Below, in pieces: positions 25,923-36,148 of a DNA stretch of 64,000 bases. Position 1 is the first letter of the stretch; each line of letters begins with the position of its first letter. Both the position numbers and the translations under genes were made by a program. Source of the stretch: Rapidithrix thailandica (GTDB lineage Bacteria; Bacteroidota; Bacteroidia; Cytophagales; Flammeovirgaceae); assembly GCF_039710355.1 (NCBI RefSeq), contig NZ_JBDKWZ010000006.1, forward strand, positions 349,488 to 413,487. Reading direction: 5' to 3'. The notes below the pieces were generated by a model. It searched no databases. It worked only from the letters and a program-made list of their open reading frames with translations, and had not been told where the DNA came from.

Positions 25923-28900
25923 ATGAGACTAGAAGAAGCAGAACCACTATATGTCATCAGTTATACGCCTGATGATGTGACTTCCATGCGTGAAGCAATA
26001 GGACAGTATAGCGAACTCATCAGATCCGGTGAAGGCTTTCAGGATCGCTACTGTGTCGTACAGTTTGAGCCGACTGCGGCCGTTCCGTTGAGTGATTTTG
26101 AGCAACATCCCAACTTACAGCGATACCTGACCGGTGGATTAACCCACTTTGATAAGAAGGATGACAACAAAGAAGATCTGACAGAAGCGGTTCTGACAGA
26201 AACGCTTTTCTTTTTATGTGCAGCCAAGTATCCCGAGCTGGAAGCCGATATCAAAGCCGCCTGTGAGAGCATTGTCTATTTTGCCCGCAGCACTAATGAC
26301 TCGTCAGAAATGTGGATCACTTCCGAAGAGCCTTTTGGGCTTAGCCCGCTTGAGATTCTGGCAACGATCAACCCGAAATACGGCTACCTGTTGGCGGGTT
26401 TCTTTGTGCCCTATTGGGATGACGAACACATGCCTCAGTCGCTTGAACGATTGGGAATCTGGTCGGATAAAATTGGGATCACCCCTGATACCTTAAAGGC
26501 ATTCTGCTTTTGCGATAACAGCAGCGCCCGGGAACAAATGCTAGGCTACAGCACTTTTGATGGTGGGATGTATGAAGAAGACGAGAAGATCGAAAGTAAG
26601 TTTGACCTGATTGAGCATTTCAGAAATAAGCCTGAAGATTTCCAGCTTTTCAAAGACCTGTTGGTGGCCCGCTTTGAGGAGCAGCCTTTTCTTCACTATA
26701 CCGATGATGAAAGGGACTTTAATGCCAACCCGGTCAAGTCGATGGTGTTGGACATTATGATGTTGCATTATCCTTATGACACCTGGGACGATGATTTTGA
26801 TATTGATGAATACCTCACCCAGACATTTATCAAGGCACCTGCGGAAGAGGAAATAGCTGATATCAAAGCCTATGTGGAGGAAAAGCTGGGCAGACCGATC
26901 GTCTCTCGTTCATATCCTACAGCCAAAAAACCTACTCCTTTTACAGATCCACAAGAAGTAAAAGATCCCTTTGAAAACTGGCAGGTTTTTATCACAGAAG
27001 CCATCAAAAACGGAGAAGAGGTCTGGGCTTATATAGAACAAGGCACGAACAGAGAGATACTGGACTCCTTAGAAAAAACGGATATCTATATCTTGTCCAA
27101 GAAAGGCAAGTTCAAGCTGTATAAAGAGCTGAACAAACATGCCTATTCTATGGAAATTGTTTGGGAAGACCTGGACGATATTTTGACACCGCTGTTTGAT
27201 GCATTTTTAGAAGATGAGGGTGCCACTGAAGAACAGCAAAAAACATTTTTACTCCGGTTTTTAGATGTAGTTTTTCGTCTAAACGGGAGGGACCCTTTTG
27301 CAAGCAGTGCAGAAGCCTTGATTGTGGATAGCTATGAACTGTGTGAGGAGGAAACCTTCGAAAAGCGTTTTTCGGCACATTGGTTTGCCCAACTGAAAGC
27401 CAACATACGAAAGTTTAGCGGGCATTCCGAAGAGGTAATGCAGTCAGACATAAAGGCTTGTTGGGAAGCGATCCATACGAACAGGGAGGAAGCCTGTGAG
27501 CAATTACCTGCAACTCTCTTTTCCTTAGAAGTAACTGATACACAGGAAGAGGAGGATATCGAAGATAATTACAGTACTGCCGAACTGCTTGTGGTAGCGG
27601 TTTACATCGTGAGTCAGGATAGTAAAGACGGTCGTAACGATGCACTGACAATAGCTTCCAAAGCTTATGTAGAACATCATGCCCTGGACCAACTATTGGA
27701 TGATTTGAGGTCTGACACTGACTTTCCGTCCGATATAACTATCCAAACTGCAAAAACCGGAGACTATGCGTACCCTGCGCATAAAGAGCATATTGAGGAG
27801 GTTATGACGCACTACCCTGATTTTGTGGCCTTTGATCAGTTTGTCCGCCAAGGATATATGATGGATGAAGGCCAGCGTCTTTCACAACAAGCCAGCGAGA
27901 GCAAAGCACTCGCCATTTTGCAAAAGAATAGTAAATACGGAGAGGTGATCTCCGATAAACAACGAGAGGTAAAATGGCTGAGGAATTTTAGCGACAAAAC
28001 GCAAAAACTGCTTTATGTGGCCCACGTAGGTGCTTCACACCCCGCACTACTTTGTTCGGATGCCTTAAAGCGACTACTGAAGCTGGCTTTTGCATTGGCT
28101 CCTGTCCGTACGACACACCTACTGGCAAAAGCATACAAAACATCATATCGCGATTCTTGGATGGACTCCCCCAAAAGTATGCTGGATGTATTGAGCAAGT
28201 TTCAAGCACAAGGGCTTTCAGACGAAGGCTATTGGGCTTTCCAGATGGAGCAATTTGCAGGGCGCGATGAAAGCTACAAGATCCCTCACTATCGGCAGCT
28301 TTTAGCCGAATGGAATGATGTACACCAACTCGCACCTTCCGGCTTCTTGCAAGAAATACACCGGAAACAGAGAAAAGCCTTGCTGGACGGGCTACAATTG
28401 CTTCCGTACAGAACCCAACTGGAAATTGTGGATGATGCCGCCTTGGCATTTCCCAACAATGACTATACAAGTATCTACAACCGTCACCTGTTTGAACTGG
28501 TTGCTCGCAAGTTGAAACCAGAGTCCGATCAGGATGAGTTATTAAAACCCAACCTGAATGATTTGCCGATCGTCTTTAAAGAACGCTTGGAATTTGAAGG
28601 CCTCTATTGCCAATTTATAAAAGGGTATGAGTGGTCAGAACACGAAGATTTGCTTCAACAAATACTACAGATCGCACCTGAAGAGTCACGTCCTCCTTTA
28701 AGCAAGGAACAAGCTTACGAACAATATACTGCTATAATAAGAAATAAATACCTGGTACTGAGTCGAAAGGATAACCAACTGGAACTCCTGTTAGGGAAAG
28801 AGGAACTGTGGCTTCTGCAAAACGGGCTCGATGCAAAAACAAAAAAAATTTTACAGGCATCACTTAATGTGATCGTTATTGATGACAGCTGCCCGCAGGA

Positions 28901-29882
28901 ATATATTGATGATCTACTCATGTGGTCGAAGACAGATTATCGCAAAGAGTGGCGGCTCAAGGCAATCAGCTACCTGATGGGAAGTACACCACTGAGCGAA
29001 GTAGAGCATATCATACGATTCGGGATCATTCACTATCGCTTTCTCAAAGAAGACAACTTTTATGAAGTCAGTTTCGGTAGCCTGATACTGAAGCTGAGCG
29101 ATGCCGTTCAGCGCTATGCACTCCGCTTTTTGGGCATGATCTCCTATCAATCTCTGAATTTGAGCATTGATCTCAAGGAGGAAGAATACGTACAGCTACT
29201 GATCGATTCCCAGGTAGACCGAAAAGCCATCTATAAAATGTTGGTATATAAAGAAAACTACCGGTTGATTCCCAAAGTAGCGTTGAAGGTAGACGTCTCT
29301 CCTTTTGTGTTAGAAGAAAAGATTGCCAATCAGATCAAAATTCTTTCTGTACTGGCGCCCTTTCCACAGTATCACCCCTTGATTATCAGCCTGGAGAATG
29401 CAAGTTCTTCCAAACTACGGGAACATGTTCAGCAGCTATTTGTACTTCACCGGATCAAAATGAAGGAAACGGTTCCATGCCATATCGTGGATTACGGAGT
29501 CTATGTAATGGGTGGACCCACTGACCCGCAAACAGGCTCTACCCGGAAAACCGCTCGTGAACCACAATGTTTGGTACAGACCTCTCAGTTTAAAGGGGAA
29601 ATAGGCATGTACTTCGGATTGCGCTTTACTGCCACCCACCCGGAAACGGCCCCCAAGGTGTTGGTACACCGGGTAACGGTCAGCCATCCTCACCGGGATG
29701 CCGAAACGAAAGAGCTGACCCAATCCCAATCCCAATGGACGCAAAACGGCTACAGCCATGCCAATATCTTTTTGGGTTGGTATTTTGACCCCAACGAAGA
29801 GCTCCTTCCCGGGCATTACCAGATGGCCGCCCACGATACGGAAGGAAACCTGTTGGCCGAGAAAAGCTTTGTGGTGGAATAA
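25923..29882 (+). CDS. Giant hypothetical protein with C-terminal DUF3859-like domain
   Basis: The protein has 1319 aa, with no signal peptide or membrane helix, and is strongly acidic and alpha-helical in most of its length. It is a paralogue of the protein at 55591-59064: compare YGYLLAGFFVPYWDDEHMPQ with YAYLIGLYIFPNWDTEHAIY, and FALAPVRTTHLLAKAYK with VELAPVKTLHVVFQCFK. The last 130 residues (VDYGVYVMGG..., MYFGLRFTATHPETAPKVLV, PNEELLPGHYQMAAHD, LLAEKSFVVE) look like the DUF3859 beta-sandwich, which the paralogue lacks. The function is unknown. The gene is monocistronic and bordered behind by an inverted-repeat element. Confidence 0.9.
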   Translation: MRLEEAEPLYVISYTPDDVTSMREAIGQYSELIRSGEGFQDRYCVVQFEPTAAVPLSDFEQHPNLQRYLTGGLTHFDKKDDNKEDLTEAVLTETLFFLCAAKYPELEADIKAACESIVYFARSTNDSSEMWITSEEPFGLSPLEILATINPKYGYLLAGFFVPYWDDEHMPQSLERLGIWSDKIGITPDTLKAFCFCDNSSAREQMLGYSTFDGGMYEEDEKIESKFDLIEHFRNKPEDFQLFKDLLVARFEEQPFLHYTDDERDFNANPVKSMVLDIMMLHYPYDTWDDDFDIDEYLTQTFIKAPAEEEIADIKAYVEEKLGRPIVSRSYPTAKKPTPFTDPQEVKDPFENWQVFITEAIKNGEEVWAYIEQGTNREILDSLEKTDIYILSKKGKFKLYKELNKHAYSMEIVWEDLDDILTPLFDAFLEDEGATEEQQKTFLLRFLDVVFRLNGRDPFASSAEALIVDSYELCEEETFEKRFSAHWFAQLKANIRKFSGHSEEVMQSDIKACWEAIHTNREEACEQLPATLFSLEVTDTQEEEDIEDNYSTAELLVVAVYIVSQDSKDGRNDALTIASKAYVEHHALDQLLDDLRSDTDFPSDITIQTAKTGDYAYPAHKEHIEEVMTHYPDFVAFDQFVRQGYMMDEGQRLSQQASESKALAILQKNSKYGEVISDKQREVKWLRNFSDKTQKLLYVAHVGASHPALLCSDALKRLLKLAFALAPVRTTHLLAKAYKTSYRDSWMDSPKSMLDVLSKFQAQGLSDEGYWAFQMEQFAGRDESYKIPHYRQLLAEWNDVHQLAPSGFLQEIHRKQRKALLDGLQLLPYRTQLEIVDDAALAFPNNDYTSIYNRHLFELVARKLKPESDQDELLKPNLNDLPIVFKERLEFEGLYCQFIKGYEWSEHEDLLQQILQIAPEESRPPLSKEQAYEQYTAIIRNKYLVLSRKDNQLELLLGKEELWLLQNGLDAKTKKILQASLNVIVIDDSCPQEYIDDLLMWSKTDYRKEWRLKAISYLMGSTPLSEVEHIIRFGIIHYRFLKEDNFYEVSFGSLILKLSDAVQRYALRFLGMISYQSLNLSIDLKEEEYVQLLIDSQVDRKAIYKMLVYKENYRLIPKVALKVDVSPFVLEEKIANQIKILSVLAPFPQYHPLIISLENASSSKLREHVQQLFVLHRIKMKETVPCHIVDYGVYVMGGPTDPQTGSTRKTAREPQCLVQTSQFKGEIGMYFGLRFTATHPETAPKVLVHRVTVSHPHRDAETKELTQSQSQWTQNGYSHANIFLGWYFDPNEELLPGHYQMAAHDTEGNLLAEKSFVVE

Positions 29883-29906
29883 GGTGTAGATGTTGAAAGG
29901 ATGTTA

Positions 29907-30050
29907 AAGAGGTTGTCCGAAAAGTCAAAAGAGTATAAAATACTACAAAGACACAAAGGGTTGTAAATACATAATTTACAGTTAGTTATTTAAAAAAATC
30001 AGTATCATTGTACCTTTGTGGCTATATACCGGCTTTGCGGACAACCTCTT
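29907..30050. mobile_element. 144-bp inverted-repeat element (MITE-like)
   Basis: A perfect 13-bp inverted repeat, AAGAGGTTGTCCG ... CGGACAACCTCTT, is extended inward by CACAAAGG/CCTTTGTG. The inner 70 bp is AT-rich and non-coding. The ends resemble those of insertion sequences. A clear target duplication could not be assigned. Gap sequence up to 30273 shows nothing else. Confidence 0.65.
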
Positions 30051-30273
30051 GTTTTTTTTCAAAATATAAACATGCAAACTCAAAGAATAAGATTTACCGT
30101 TTTTATCGTCCAGCCGGAGTTTGCCCATTAATTGTAGCAACTGCGAAGAAAAAAATTGAGCCTTTGTGGCTAAAAAGAGCGAAATAAATTATTCGCCCGC
30201 AAAAATTTCGCCTCTTTCGAGGCTGATAGGATACATGCCTAAAGGCGAGCTGATAAGCTCTGTTTTGTGCCGA

Positions 30274-31242
30274 TTATTTTTTTATTTTCAATTTGCTTCT
30301 ATTCTTTTTAAAAAATAATGCGACAAAAGCACTGAAAAGCAGTCCGGTACCCAGTATAGTCAGGCAGAAATCATAAAAACCGGCATTAAATTGTAATATC
30401 TCAGGACGATTCAGATACATGATACTCCCATGTGTGATGATCATGAACAAGAATATGATATAGTTCAGGATAAACGACTTTTTAAAATTCAATAACTCTT
30501 TTACCAAAAACTGGTAGATTATATTTGAAGCAATTAGAAGTCCAGATATAATTGGAGTAAACCCCAAAATCCCGAATTTATTTAACCCTTGTAATAGGTC
30601 TAAATGAACGACTAAGTTCAAAAAATACCCATTGATTAGTCCTAGCAAAATACCATAGGGTAAGAGCCATTGCTTAAACCAAAAGCATAGTATAAAAAAT
30701 AAAATAACTATACAGAAAGCAATACCTTTTTTCAACAGGGGGATGAGTCGTTCAAATTGGAAATTGACAATTTTGGCATCCTCTGTAATTCTACTTTGCA
30801 AAAAGTCAATCTCGAATTCCCATTCTTGTTTAGTTACATAATCTTCTTTACCAATTAAGAATTCATTTTCCTCAGATGTAATCATCACGCTGCGATTACA
30901 TGCATGTTGGTCATTAATATACCCGTATTCAGGGTTAGAAAAAACCAACCATGTTTGACCCTCGCTAAATAAAAAATTGCATCCTCCCCCACAATTATTG
31001 AGCCCTGAAACCAACCGGGTGGCCTGTCCTTTATAAATCGTCTCAATTTGAAAAGTGAATTTTTGAGATCCTTGCTCGTCACACGCTGTTGCTTTAACAA
31101 GCTTACCTGTAAAGATCAATGAATATCTATCGAAATCTTCCTGGGTAATTCTCTCAAACCCGCAGCCACACCCAAAAGATTTGGACGTAAATAAGAATAT
31201 TAAAACAATAAAGAGCAGGGTATTGGCATGGCATTTTTTCAT
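30274..31242 (-). CDS. Membrane protein with N-terminal netrin/TIMP-like cysteine domain
   Basis: The protein has 322 aa. A signal peptide ending KSFG is followed by a mature N-terminus beginning CGCGF, with paired cysteines (LNNCGGGCNF, DQHACNRS) and the phrase YSLIFTGKLVKATACDE. This is the arrangement of netrin/TIMP-like domains. After about residue 170 come four to five membrane helices (IAFCIVILFFILCFWF onward) and a basic C-terminus. A periplasmic disulphide-bonded domain on a membrane anchor is inferred. The function is unknown and the gene has no clear operon partner. Confidence 0.8.
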   Translation of the reverse strand: MKKCHANTLLFIVLIFLFTSKSFGCGCGFERITQEDFDRYSLIFTGKLVKATACDEQGSQKFTFQIETIYKGQATRLVSGLNNCGGGCNFLFSEGQTWLVFSNPEYGYINDQHACNRSVMITSEENEFLIGKEDYVTKQEWEFEIDFLQSRITEDAKIVNFQFERLIPLLKKGIAFCIVILFFILCFWFKQWLLPYGILLGLINGYFLNLVVHLDLLQGLNKFGILGFTPIISGLLIASNIIYQFLVKELLNFKKSFILNYIIFLFMIITHGSIMYLNRPEILQFNAGFYDFCLTILGTGLLFSAFVALFFKKNRSKLKIKK

Positions 31243-31368
31243 TACAAAATCAAGTTTATTCTTGAGCTAAATCAGGTAGTTAATTGGCTAAAATACAGAA
31301 AAACCAAGAAAACGACTCCGGTGTGGTTCCCTTGGTTTTTGTTATGATCCGTAGAAAAGATACTGTTT

Positions 31369-31797
31369 TTAAAACTCCCGGTCCTGATAGGGCAAGCCCT
31401 TTTTACTTTCACAGTAGTTCTTGAGGCTGTATAAAAACATGCCCCAATTGTAGCTGCACCAGCGATAGAAATCAGTCAACTCTCTCCAGTCAAAATGCTT
31501 CAACATGATCTTCGTCACACCCTCGTTTTCCGAAAGCTCAAAAGATATTCCGGTGCCGATCCACTCCTTATCCGACTCGATGCATTCCCACAGCACTTTA
31601 CTGTTTTTTACCAATTCAATATTTTTCATTTTTGTGGTATACCCTTCGTCAAAGTCAAACTCATTGATAAAGCCGGTTTCGGGTTTTACCACTAATTTTT
31701 TGGTCCAGACATGCCCTAAACCTTCTTCTGTGGTCAAGGCTTCGTACACGATAGAAGCCGGGACTTTGATGTAATTAATCTGTTCGATGCTTTTCAT
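31369..31797 (-). CDS. SRPBCC (START-like) domain protein
   Basis: The start at 31797 (MKSIEQINYIKVPASIVYEA) gives 142 aa. Upstream in-frame codons look non-coding. It has the AHSA1-type fold: the N-terminal strand and the helix ASIVYEALTTEEGLGHVWTK, then the fingerprint FDFDEGYTTKMKNIELV, and KIMLKHFDWRE near the C-terminus. Such proteins form a hydrophobic ligand cavity and act as stress or lipid-binding proteins. A ligand cannot be assigned. The gene stands alone. Confidence 0.88.
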   Translation of the reverse strand: MKSIEQINYIKVPASIVYEALTTEEGLGHVWTKKLVVKPETGFINEFDFDEGYTTKMKNIELVKNSKVLWECIESDKEWIGTGISFELSENEGVTKIMLKHFDWRELTDFYRWCSYNWGMFLYSLKNYCESKKGLPYQDREF

Positions 31798-31860
31798 TGT
31801 TTTCAATTCAGTTTTTAAGGTTTTTTGTGATTCCCGGATTTGGAAATACTTCGTAAGCAT

Positions 31861-32429
31861 TGTTCAACTTGCCCTACCGGTTTGGTATCGGGCAAAGTCA
31901 TTCCGTATAACATTTCGCTTTTTACAATGGCTAATGCAATTACAGGAAGTTATTGAATAGTCTTGCCAACTTCGAATTTCTTAATCGTACCTAAAGTTAA
32001 TTAGTTTAGCCTATAATCCCATGGGCTTGCTATTTTTTTCCCGGATTTAAAATAAAATAGAGAGTTCATTTCCAATGCATTAGAAAGACTAAAGCGAAAA
32101 ATTTTCAAGAATTTAACCGGTTCTAAATCCAAACCTTGTTTGTATGCCCGGTTCGATAACGGTCTGGAGACATTGATGCAACAGTAACTGAAGGAGGAAT
32201 CCAAACAACTGGCTATCCTGTTGCTCTATACCCGAACGATAAAACACTAACAGGAAATTGCCATATGTAGTAAAGTATGTTTAAACGCACCTCACAGGAT
32301 ACAGCTTAAAACAGGCTCTGAATATCCTATTTCCTGCTTTGTTTTTATCTCGTCAACCGGCACCGAAGAATTCACCAGCACCTCTATAAATTGCCTTTCA
32401 TCCAATTGGATGGTTTCCTTAGAAATATC
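31861..32429. other. Non-coding gap with a decayed repeat
   Basis: GATAACGG...GGAGACATTGATG at 32155-32184 resembles the 64-bp dispersed repeat. No gene is seen. Confidence 0.5.
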
Positions 32430-32639
32430 CTATATACCATAATCAGGGTAATTAGGATAAAAAACTGAAATAAACACTGATACGCCAAAGAAGGGACTCG
32501 CTACCTCACGGTCCGGAAAAAATAAGAAAACAAAAAAAGTCACCATAAAAAAAGCCATACACATCCATGATAAGTTTGTGTAGCGGTTTGCTTTTTTCAA
32601 TTCAGGACTTAAAAGATTGATTTTCATATGGTTTTTCAT
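32430..32639 (-). CDS. Small two-helix membrane protein (uncertain)
   Basis: This 69-aa frame starts MKNHMKINLLSPELKKANRY and has two hydrophobic helices (LSWMCMAFFMVTFFVFLFFP and GVSVFISVFY). The basic N-terminus and clean helices suggest a real protein, but there is no family or ribosome-site evidence. It may also be a truncated gene. Confidence 0.4.
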   Translation of the reverse strand: MKNHMKINLLSPELKKANRYTNLSWMCMAFFMVTFFVFLFFPDREVASPFFGVSVFISVFYPNYPDYGI

Positions 32640-32985
32640 GATGTTACGGAACAGCCATCTTTACCCTTCTTGCTCATTGACAGTTTTTATTTCTTACCAT
32701 AGCTATCAGGTGCAAACAATGCCGAACCCTCCAACTCTTGGTGAAGCATTTGCATCGTTTTAGGAATTTTATCACCTTGCTCTAAGTCACTCGCATATTT
32801 AATGACACAGTGTGTAGCATTTTTTGAACTTTTGATTTTTGTAATTTTAATTAAAAGTAGAATATTAATCTATCTCTGGGAAGTGTTTCAGTGCAAAACC
32901 CTTTGATAAGCCTAAATTTAGGAAAGAGAGCAATTACGTTTGCCAAATATATATATCGACTTTCAAAGGCTTACACAGCAACGAT

Positions 32986-33027
32986 AAAGCCCGGCCCGGT
33001 ACGAAAGCGTATACCGGGCCGGGCTTT
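32986..33027 (-). terminator. Strong terminator after the TonB receptor gene
   Basis: A perfect 16-bp GC-rich stem, AAAGCCCGGCCCGGTA with TACCGGGCCGGGCTTT, has a 10-nt loop. It lies 42 bp beyond the receptor stop codon. The gap 32640-32985 shows no gene. Confidence 0.9.
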
Positions 33028-33068
33028 CAGTAATTCATTGAAATCAAGCCTCTATTCGACTTCCAAGC

Positions 33069-35243
33069 TTACAACTTCCATTTAAAACCACCATTCATTA
33101 CAAAGCCGTCTACCGGAGCGTAAATATCCCGGAACTGCGGATTACTGAGGTTTCCGGTGAAAATAGTGTCGAATTCCGTTTGGCGGGTATCCAGGAAATT
33201 TTCAAAATTCAGAAAGATGGAAAAATGTTTTCCGAATGCCTTTTCAGTCATTAAGCCGGTAATCCAGTACGACTGCCCTGTGGAGCCGTCTCCCAGCTTT
33301 TGCGGACTGAAATAATAGGCTTCCAGGCCGATCCAGAAATTGCCGTGCTTCTCATACATCAACACATTGTTCAGACGGTGCTCGGCTACTAAAGGAAAGG
33401 TTGTTGATTCACCGTTGTAATGTTGCAATACATTGGCATGGGTATAGCCCACAAATAATTTGAAGTCGTGATAACTAAACTTCAAATTGACTTCCACGCC
33501 TTTGGTATCCACATACCCTTCAGGCTGTACGAATTCAAAGTTATTACCCGCTGCGGCTAACATCAAGGGGTCTTGAATCTGGGTGTAGAAGAACAGAACA
33601 TTGGAAGAAAGGGTCAGTTCCTCGGTGATCGCGAAGCGGTAATTGATGTCAAAATTGGCCCCGAGAGATCGCTCCGCTTCCAATGCATCGGGATTTATAG
33701 GCCGTATGTACTGAAACTGCAAGCGCTCGGCATCTTCGGAAAAGACAGTAGGAGTTTTATAACCCAAGCCGCCGCCCAAGCGGAGAGTCATTTCCTCTAA
33801 AGGCTTGTACATCAATGAAAAGCGAGGCAAGGGAAATACCCCATAGTCGGACTGGTAATCCAGTCGAAAACCGGTTTCTAACGTCCATTGTTCATTCATA
33901 TTCCAAGTATTCTGGGCAAAAGCACCCAGGGTCGCCTGGGAAAAGCCCAGGTCTTGGTCATCGCCTCCCCGGCTTTGCTCAAAGCGGTCTGTCCATAAAT
34001 TCAAACCGGTAATCCATTCCGTTTTCTCCCCTAACCAACTGATATTCGCTTCACTGAAGGAAGAAAACTGTTTTCCGGCAAAGGTAAAATCAGGAATTTC
34101 CACTGAGCGATCGTAAAAGTTCAAACTATTTTTTAACGTAAACAAGCCGCTTTCCCCAAAGCGGTGATTGAATTCAAACTGAGTCGAAAGGCGGTCAGTT
34201 TCGTTCCGTTCAAAATAAGGATCCTCTACCTCTTTGTCCTCTACAAAGGCCATGTTGCCGCCCAGGCGGTCTTCTGTCACAAAGTTGATTCCCGCATTCA
34301 ATTTTGTATTTTCGTCTAGGTAAAAAAACAGCCGTGGATTAAGCGTAAAACGGTCAAATTTAGGGATAGCTGTCAAGCCGATATCCGCAGGATCATAGGG
34401 CGTTCCTTTGTTGTAAGAAGCAAACACCGTAGCGCCCACTTTACCGTATTTTTCCGCATAGAAACCGCTGGCGTCCAGCCCCAGGGCCGAGGTGCCGTTC
34501 AGCATAAAGCTGAGTTCCGGTTCTTCTTCCGGAGTTTTGGTGATTAGATTAACCAAGCCGGCAATGGCTCCTCCACCGTACAGCGTGGAAGAAGCTCCTT
34601 TGATTACCTCTACTTGTTTGAGGTCGAGCGGAGCGATCTGCATCAAGCTTAGTCCTCCGGAAAAGCCTGAATAAAGCGGTAGTCCATCGCGAAGGAGTTG
34701 GGTGTATTTACCGTCCAGCCCTTGGATCCGGATACTGGAATTATAACTGGTAGCCGAGGTTTGTTGGGTCTGAATACCCGTGCTTTCGTTGAGCAACATA
34801 CGGATGTCTCCCGGTTTCATATTTCCCTTTTCAGCCAGCTCTTCACCGGCAATGAATTCTACCCGTGTGGGGATATCTTCAATGGTACGACTGCTTCGTG
34901 TAGAACTGATCACGATTTCCTCCATTTCTTCGTGATCGTGGTGTAACTCAAAGGTTTCACCCTGTTGGGCATCCGCTAGAGGGAAAGTCCTTTTGATTGT
35001 AAGGGTCTCATACCCCACAAAGCTAATGCGAATCGAATGCTGCCCTCCGGGAATATTCGCAACGGTCACTTTTCCCTCAGGATCCGTCACATCGCCTTTG
35101 CTCAGCTCACTAAAATAGACGGTAACATTTGTCAATGGGGCATTACTTTCATGATCGACTATTTTAGCAGTAAAAGTATGCTGGGCAAATACGAATTGGC
35201 AAAACAGTACAGCCACACCCGTTAAAAAGTATTTCAGGTTCAT
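33069..35243 (-). CDS. TonB-dependent outer-membrane receptor
   Basis: The protein has 724 aa with a signal peptide ending CQFVFAQ. A carboxypeptidase-regulatory-like domain at about 25-100 (AKIVDHESNAPLTNVTVYFS, ISFVGYETLTIKR) is followed by a TonB-box-like EEIVISSTRSSRTIEDIPT. Next come a plug domain (IRIQGLDGKYTQLLRDGLPL) and a 22-strand-type barrel ending FVMNGGFKWKL. It should import a TonB-dependent substrate. The DUF6660 gene 69 bp upstream and the histidine/acid run HHDHEEMEE suggest a metal substrate (inference). A strong terminator follows. Confidence 0.95.
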   Translation of the reverse strand: MNLKYFLTGVAVLFCQFVFAQHTFTAKIVDHESNAPLTNVTVYFSELSKGDVTDPEGKVTVANIPGGQHSIRISFVGYETLTIKRTFPLADAQQGETFELHHDHEEMEEIVISSTRSSRTIEDIPTRVEFIAGEELAEKGNMKPGDIRMLLNESTGIQTQQTSATSYNSSIRIQGLDGKYTQLLRDGLPLYSGFSGGLSLMQIAPLDLKQVEVIKGASSTLYGGGAIAGLVNLITKTPEEEPELSFMLNGTSALGLDASGFYAEKYGKVGATVFASYNKGTPYDPADIGLTAIPKFDRFTLNPRLFFYLDENTKLNAGINFVTEDRLGGNMAFVEDKEVEDPYFERNETDRLSTQFEFNHRFGESGLFTLKNSLNFYDRSVEIPDFTFAGKQFSSFSEANISWLGEKTEWITGLNLWTDRFEQSRGGDDQDLGFSQATLGAFAQNTWNMNEQWTLETGFRLDYQSDYGVFPLPRFSLMYKPLEEMTLRLGGGLGYKTPTVFSEDAERLQFQYIRPINPDALEAERSLGANFDINYRFAITEELTLSSNVLFFYTQIQDPLMLAAAGNNFEFVQPEGYVDTKGVEVNLKFSYHDFKLFVGYTHANVLQHYNGESTTFPLVAEHRLNNVLMYEKHGNFWIGLEAYYFSPQKLGDGSTGQSYWITGLMTEKAFGKHFSIFLNFENFLDTRQTEFDTIFTGNLSNPQFRDIYAPVDGFVMNGGFKWKL

Positions 35244-35312
35244 TTTTATCAGATTTAAAAAATAAATATAAAATGTACGCTCTGTTTTGAAAGCGTCAAA
35301 AAGGATGTATTT

Positions 35313-35648
35313 TTAAATCTGTATGGGAGGTTTTAACAAAGGAGAATGATAGCTTCCGGGCAAGAATCCCCTGTATATACCATTGAAGTTTTGCTCAGAA
35401 AAGGAACCCGGTGAAAAGTGAAAGGAATGTATGGATGAGAAAGTCAGTCCCAAGCAATTCCCGCAAGCATAAAAGGGGGAACAAAGCAAATCCGCATCAG
35501 GCATATCCCCCTCCCCCTCATGATCATCAGAATGTTCGTGACCAATCATGATGGCTCCTTCCGCTATACAATTATCATCTTCCCCACAACAAGGGATAAC
35601 GGAAAGATAGAGAGTTATCAACACCAATAGCAATGCCATTACTTTCAT
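35313..35648 (-). CDS. DUF6660-like small secreted protein
   Basis: The 111-aa protein has a signal peptide (MKVMALLLVLITLYLSVIPCC). A short mature part is rich in Cys, His and Asp (EDDNCIAEG, HEHSDDHEGEGDMPD, CSPFYACGNCLG). Proteins of this type commonly precede TonB receptors in Bacteroidota. The gene is followed after 69 bp by a receptor on the same strand, so they form an operon. The His/Asp clusters suggest metal binding (inference). Confidence 0.75.
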   Translation of the reverse strand: MKVMALLLVLITLYLSVIPCCGEDDNCIAEGAIMIGHEHSDDHEGEGDMPDADLLCSPFYACGNCLGLTFSSIHSFHFSPGSFSEQNFNGIYRGFLPGSYHSPLLKPPIQI

Positions 35649-36096
35649 GCCTCCAAAGATAATTTAATCTTTTTATTTTGCGGGTAAGCGTTTGCATAAA
35701 TATTCGCTTGCATATCCTTTCTTTTTGATTCGCAACACTTTATAATCATTTCTAATTGACAAGAAGAGAACAATTTCTATACACCTTTCTCAAACACCAA
35801 CCTACCTTTTACTTTTCAACAGAAAACTATATATAGCCGGAAGTTACAGGACATTGTTTTTGTACTTTCATCCCAATTGCAAAATGTTGCTTGGATAGCT
35901 TTCAGTGAATGGGATAAAGGACAAATGAGAGAAAAAACGTTCCCCTCCATCGTTTTTTTTGACCCGGTGCTGACCGGGTAAGATACTGATACTCTGATAT
36001 TTTTTTGTAAACAATATTTTGTAAATTAATAAGGATATCGGGCGGTAGTAAAATAGATAACATCTATATATTTATAAAAAATATCAATGAAAACTA

Positions 36097-36114
36097 TTTA
36101 TAAACTTTTATAAA
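36097..36114. promoter_or_regulatory. AT-rich palindrome before katG
   Basis: TTTATAA-ACTT-TTATAAA is a perfect 7-4-7 inverted repeat about 35 bp upstream of the katG start. A PerR- or OxyR-type peroxide control is conceivable, but AT-rich palindromes arise easily by chance. The gap 35649-36148 holds no gene. Confidence 0.35.
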
Positions 36115-36148
36115 TTAGAACCTGGAAACCAAACAAACTTTATCACCT

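Noticed and set aside
27988..28470. 160-codon minus-strand frame inside the giant gene
   Set aside because: It is a shadow of the giant coding sequence, with cysteine- and arginine-rich antisense composition.
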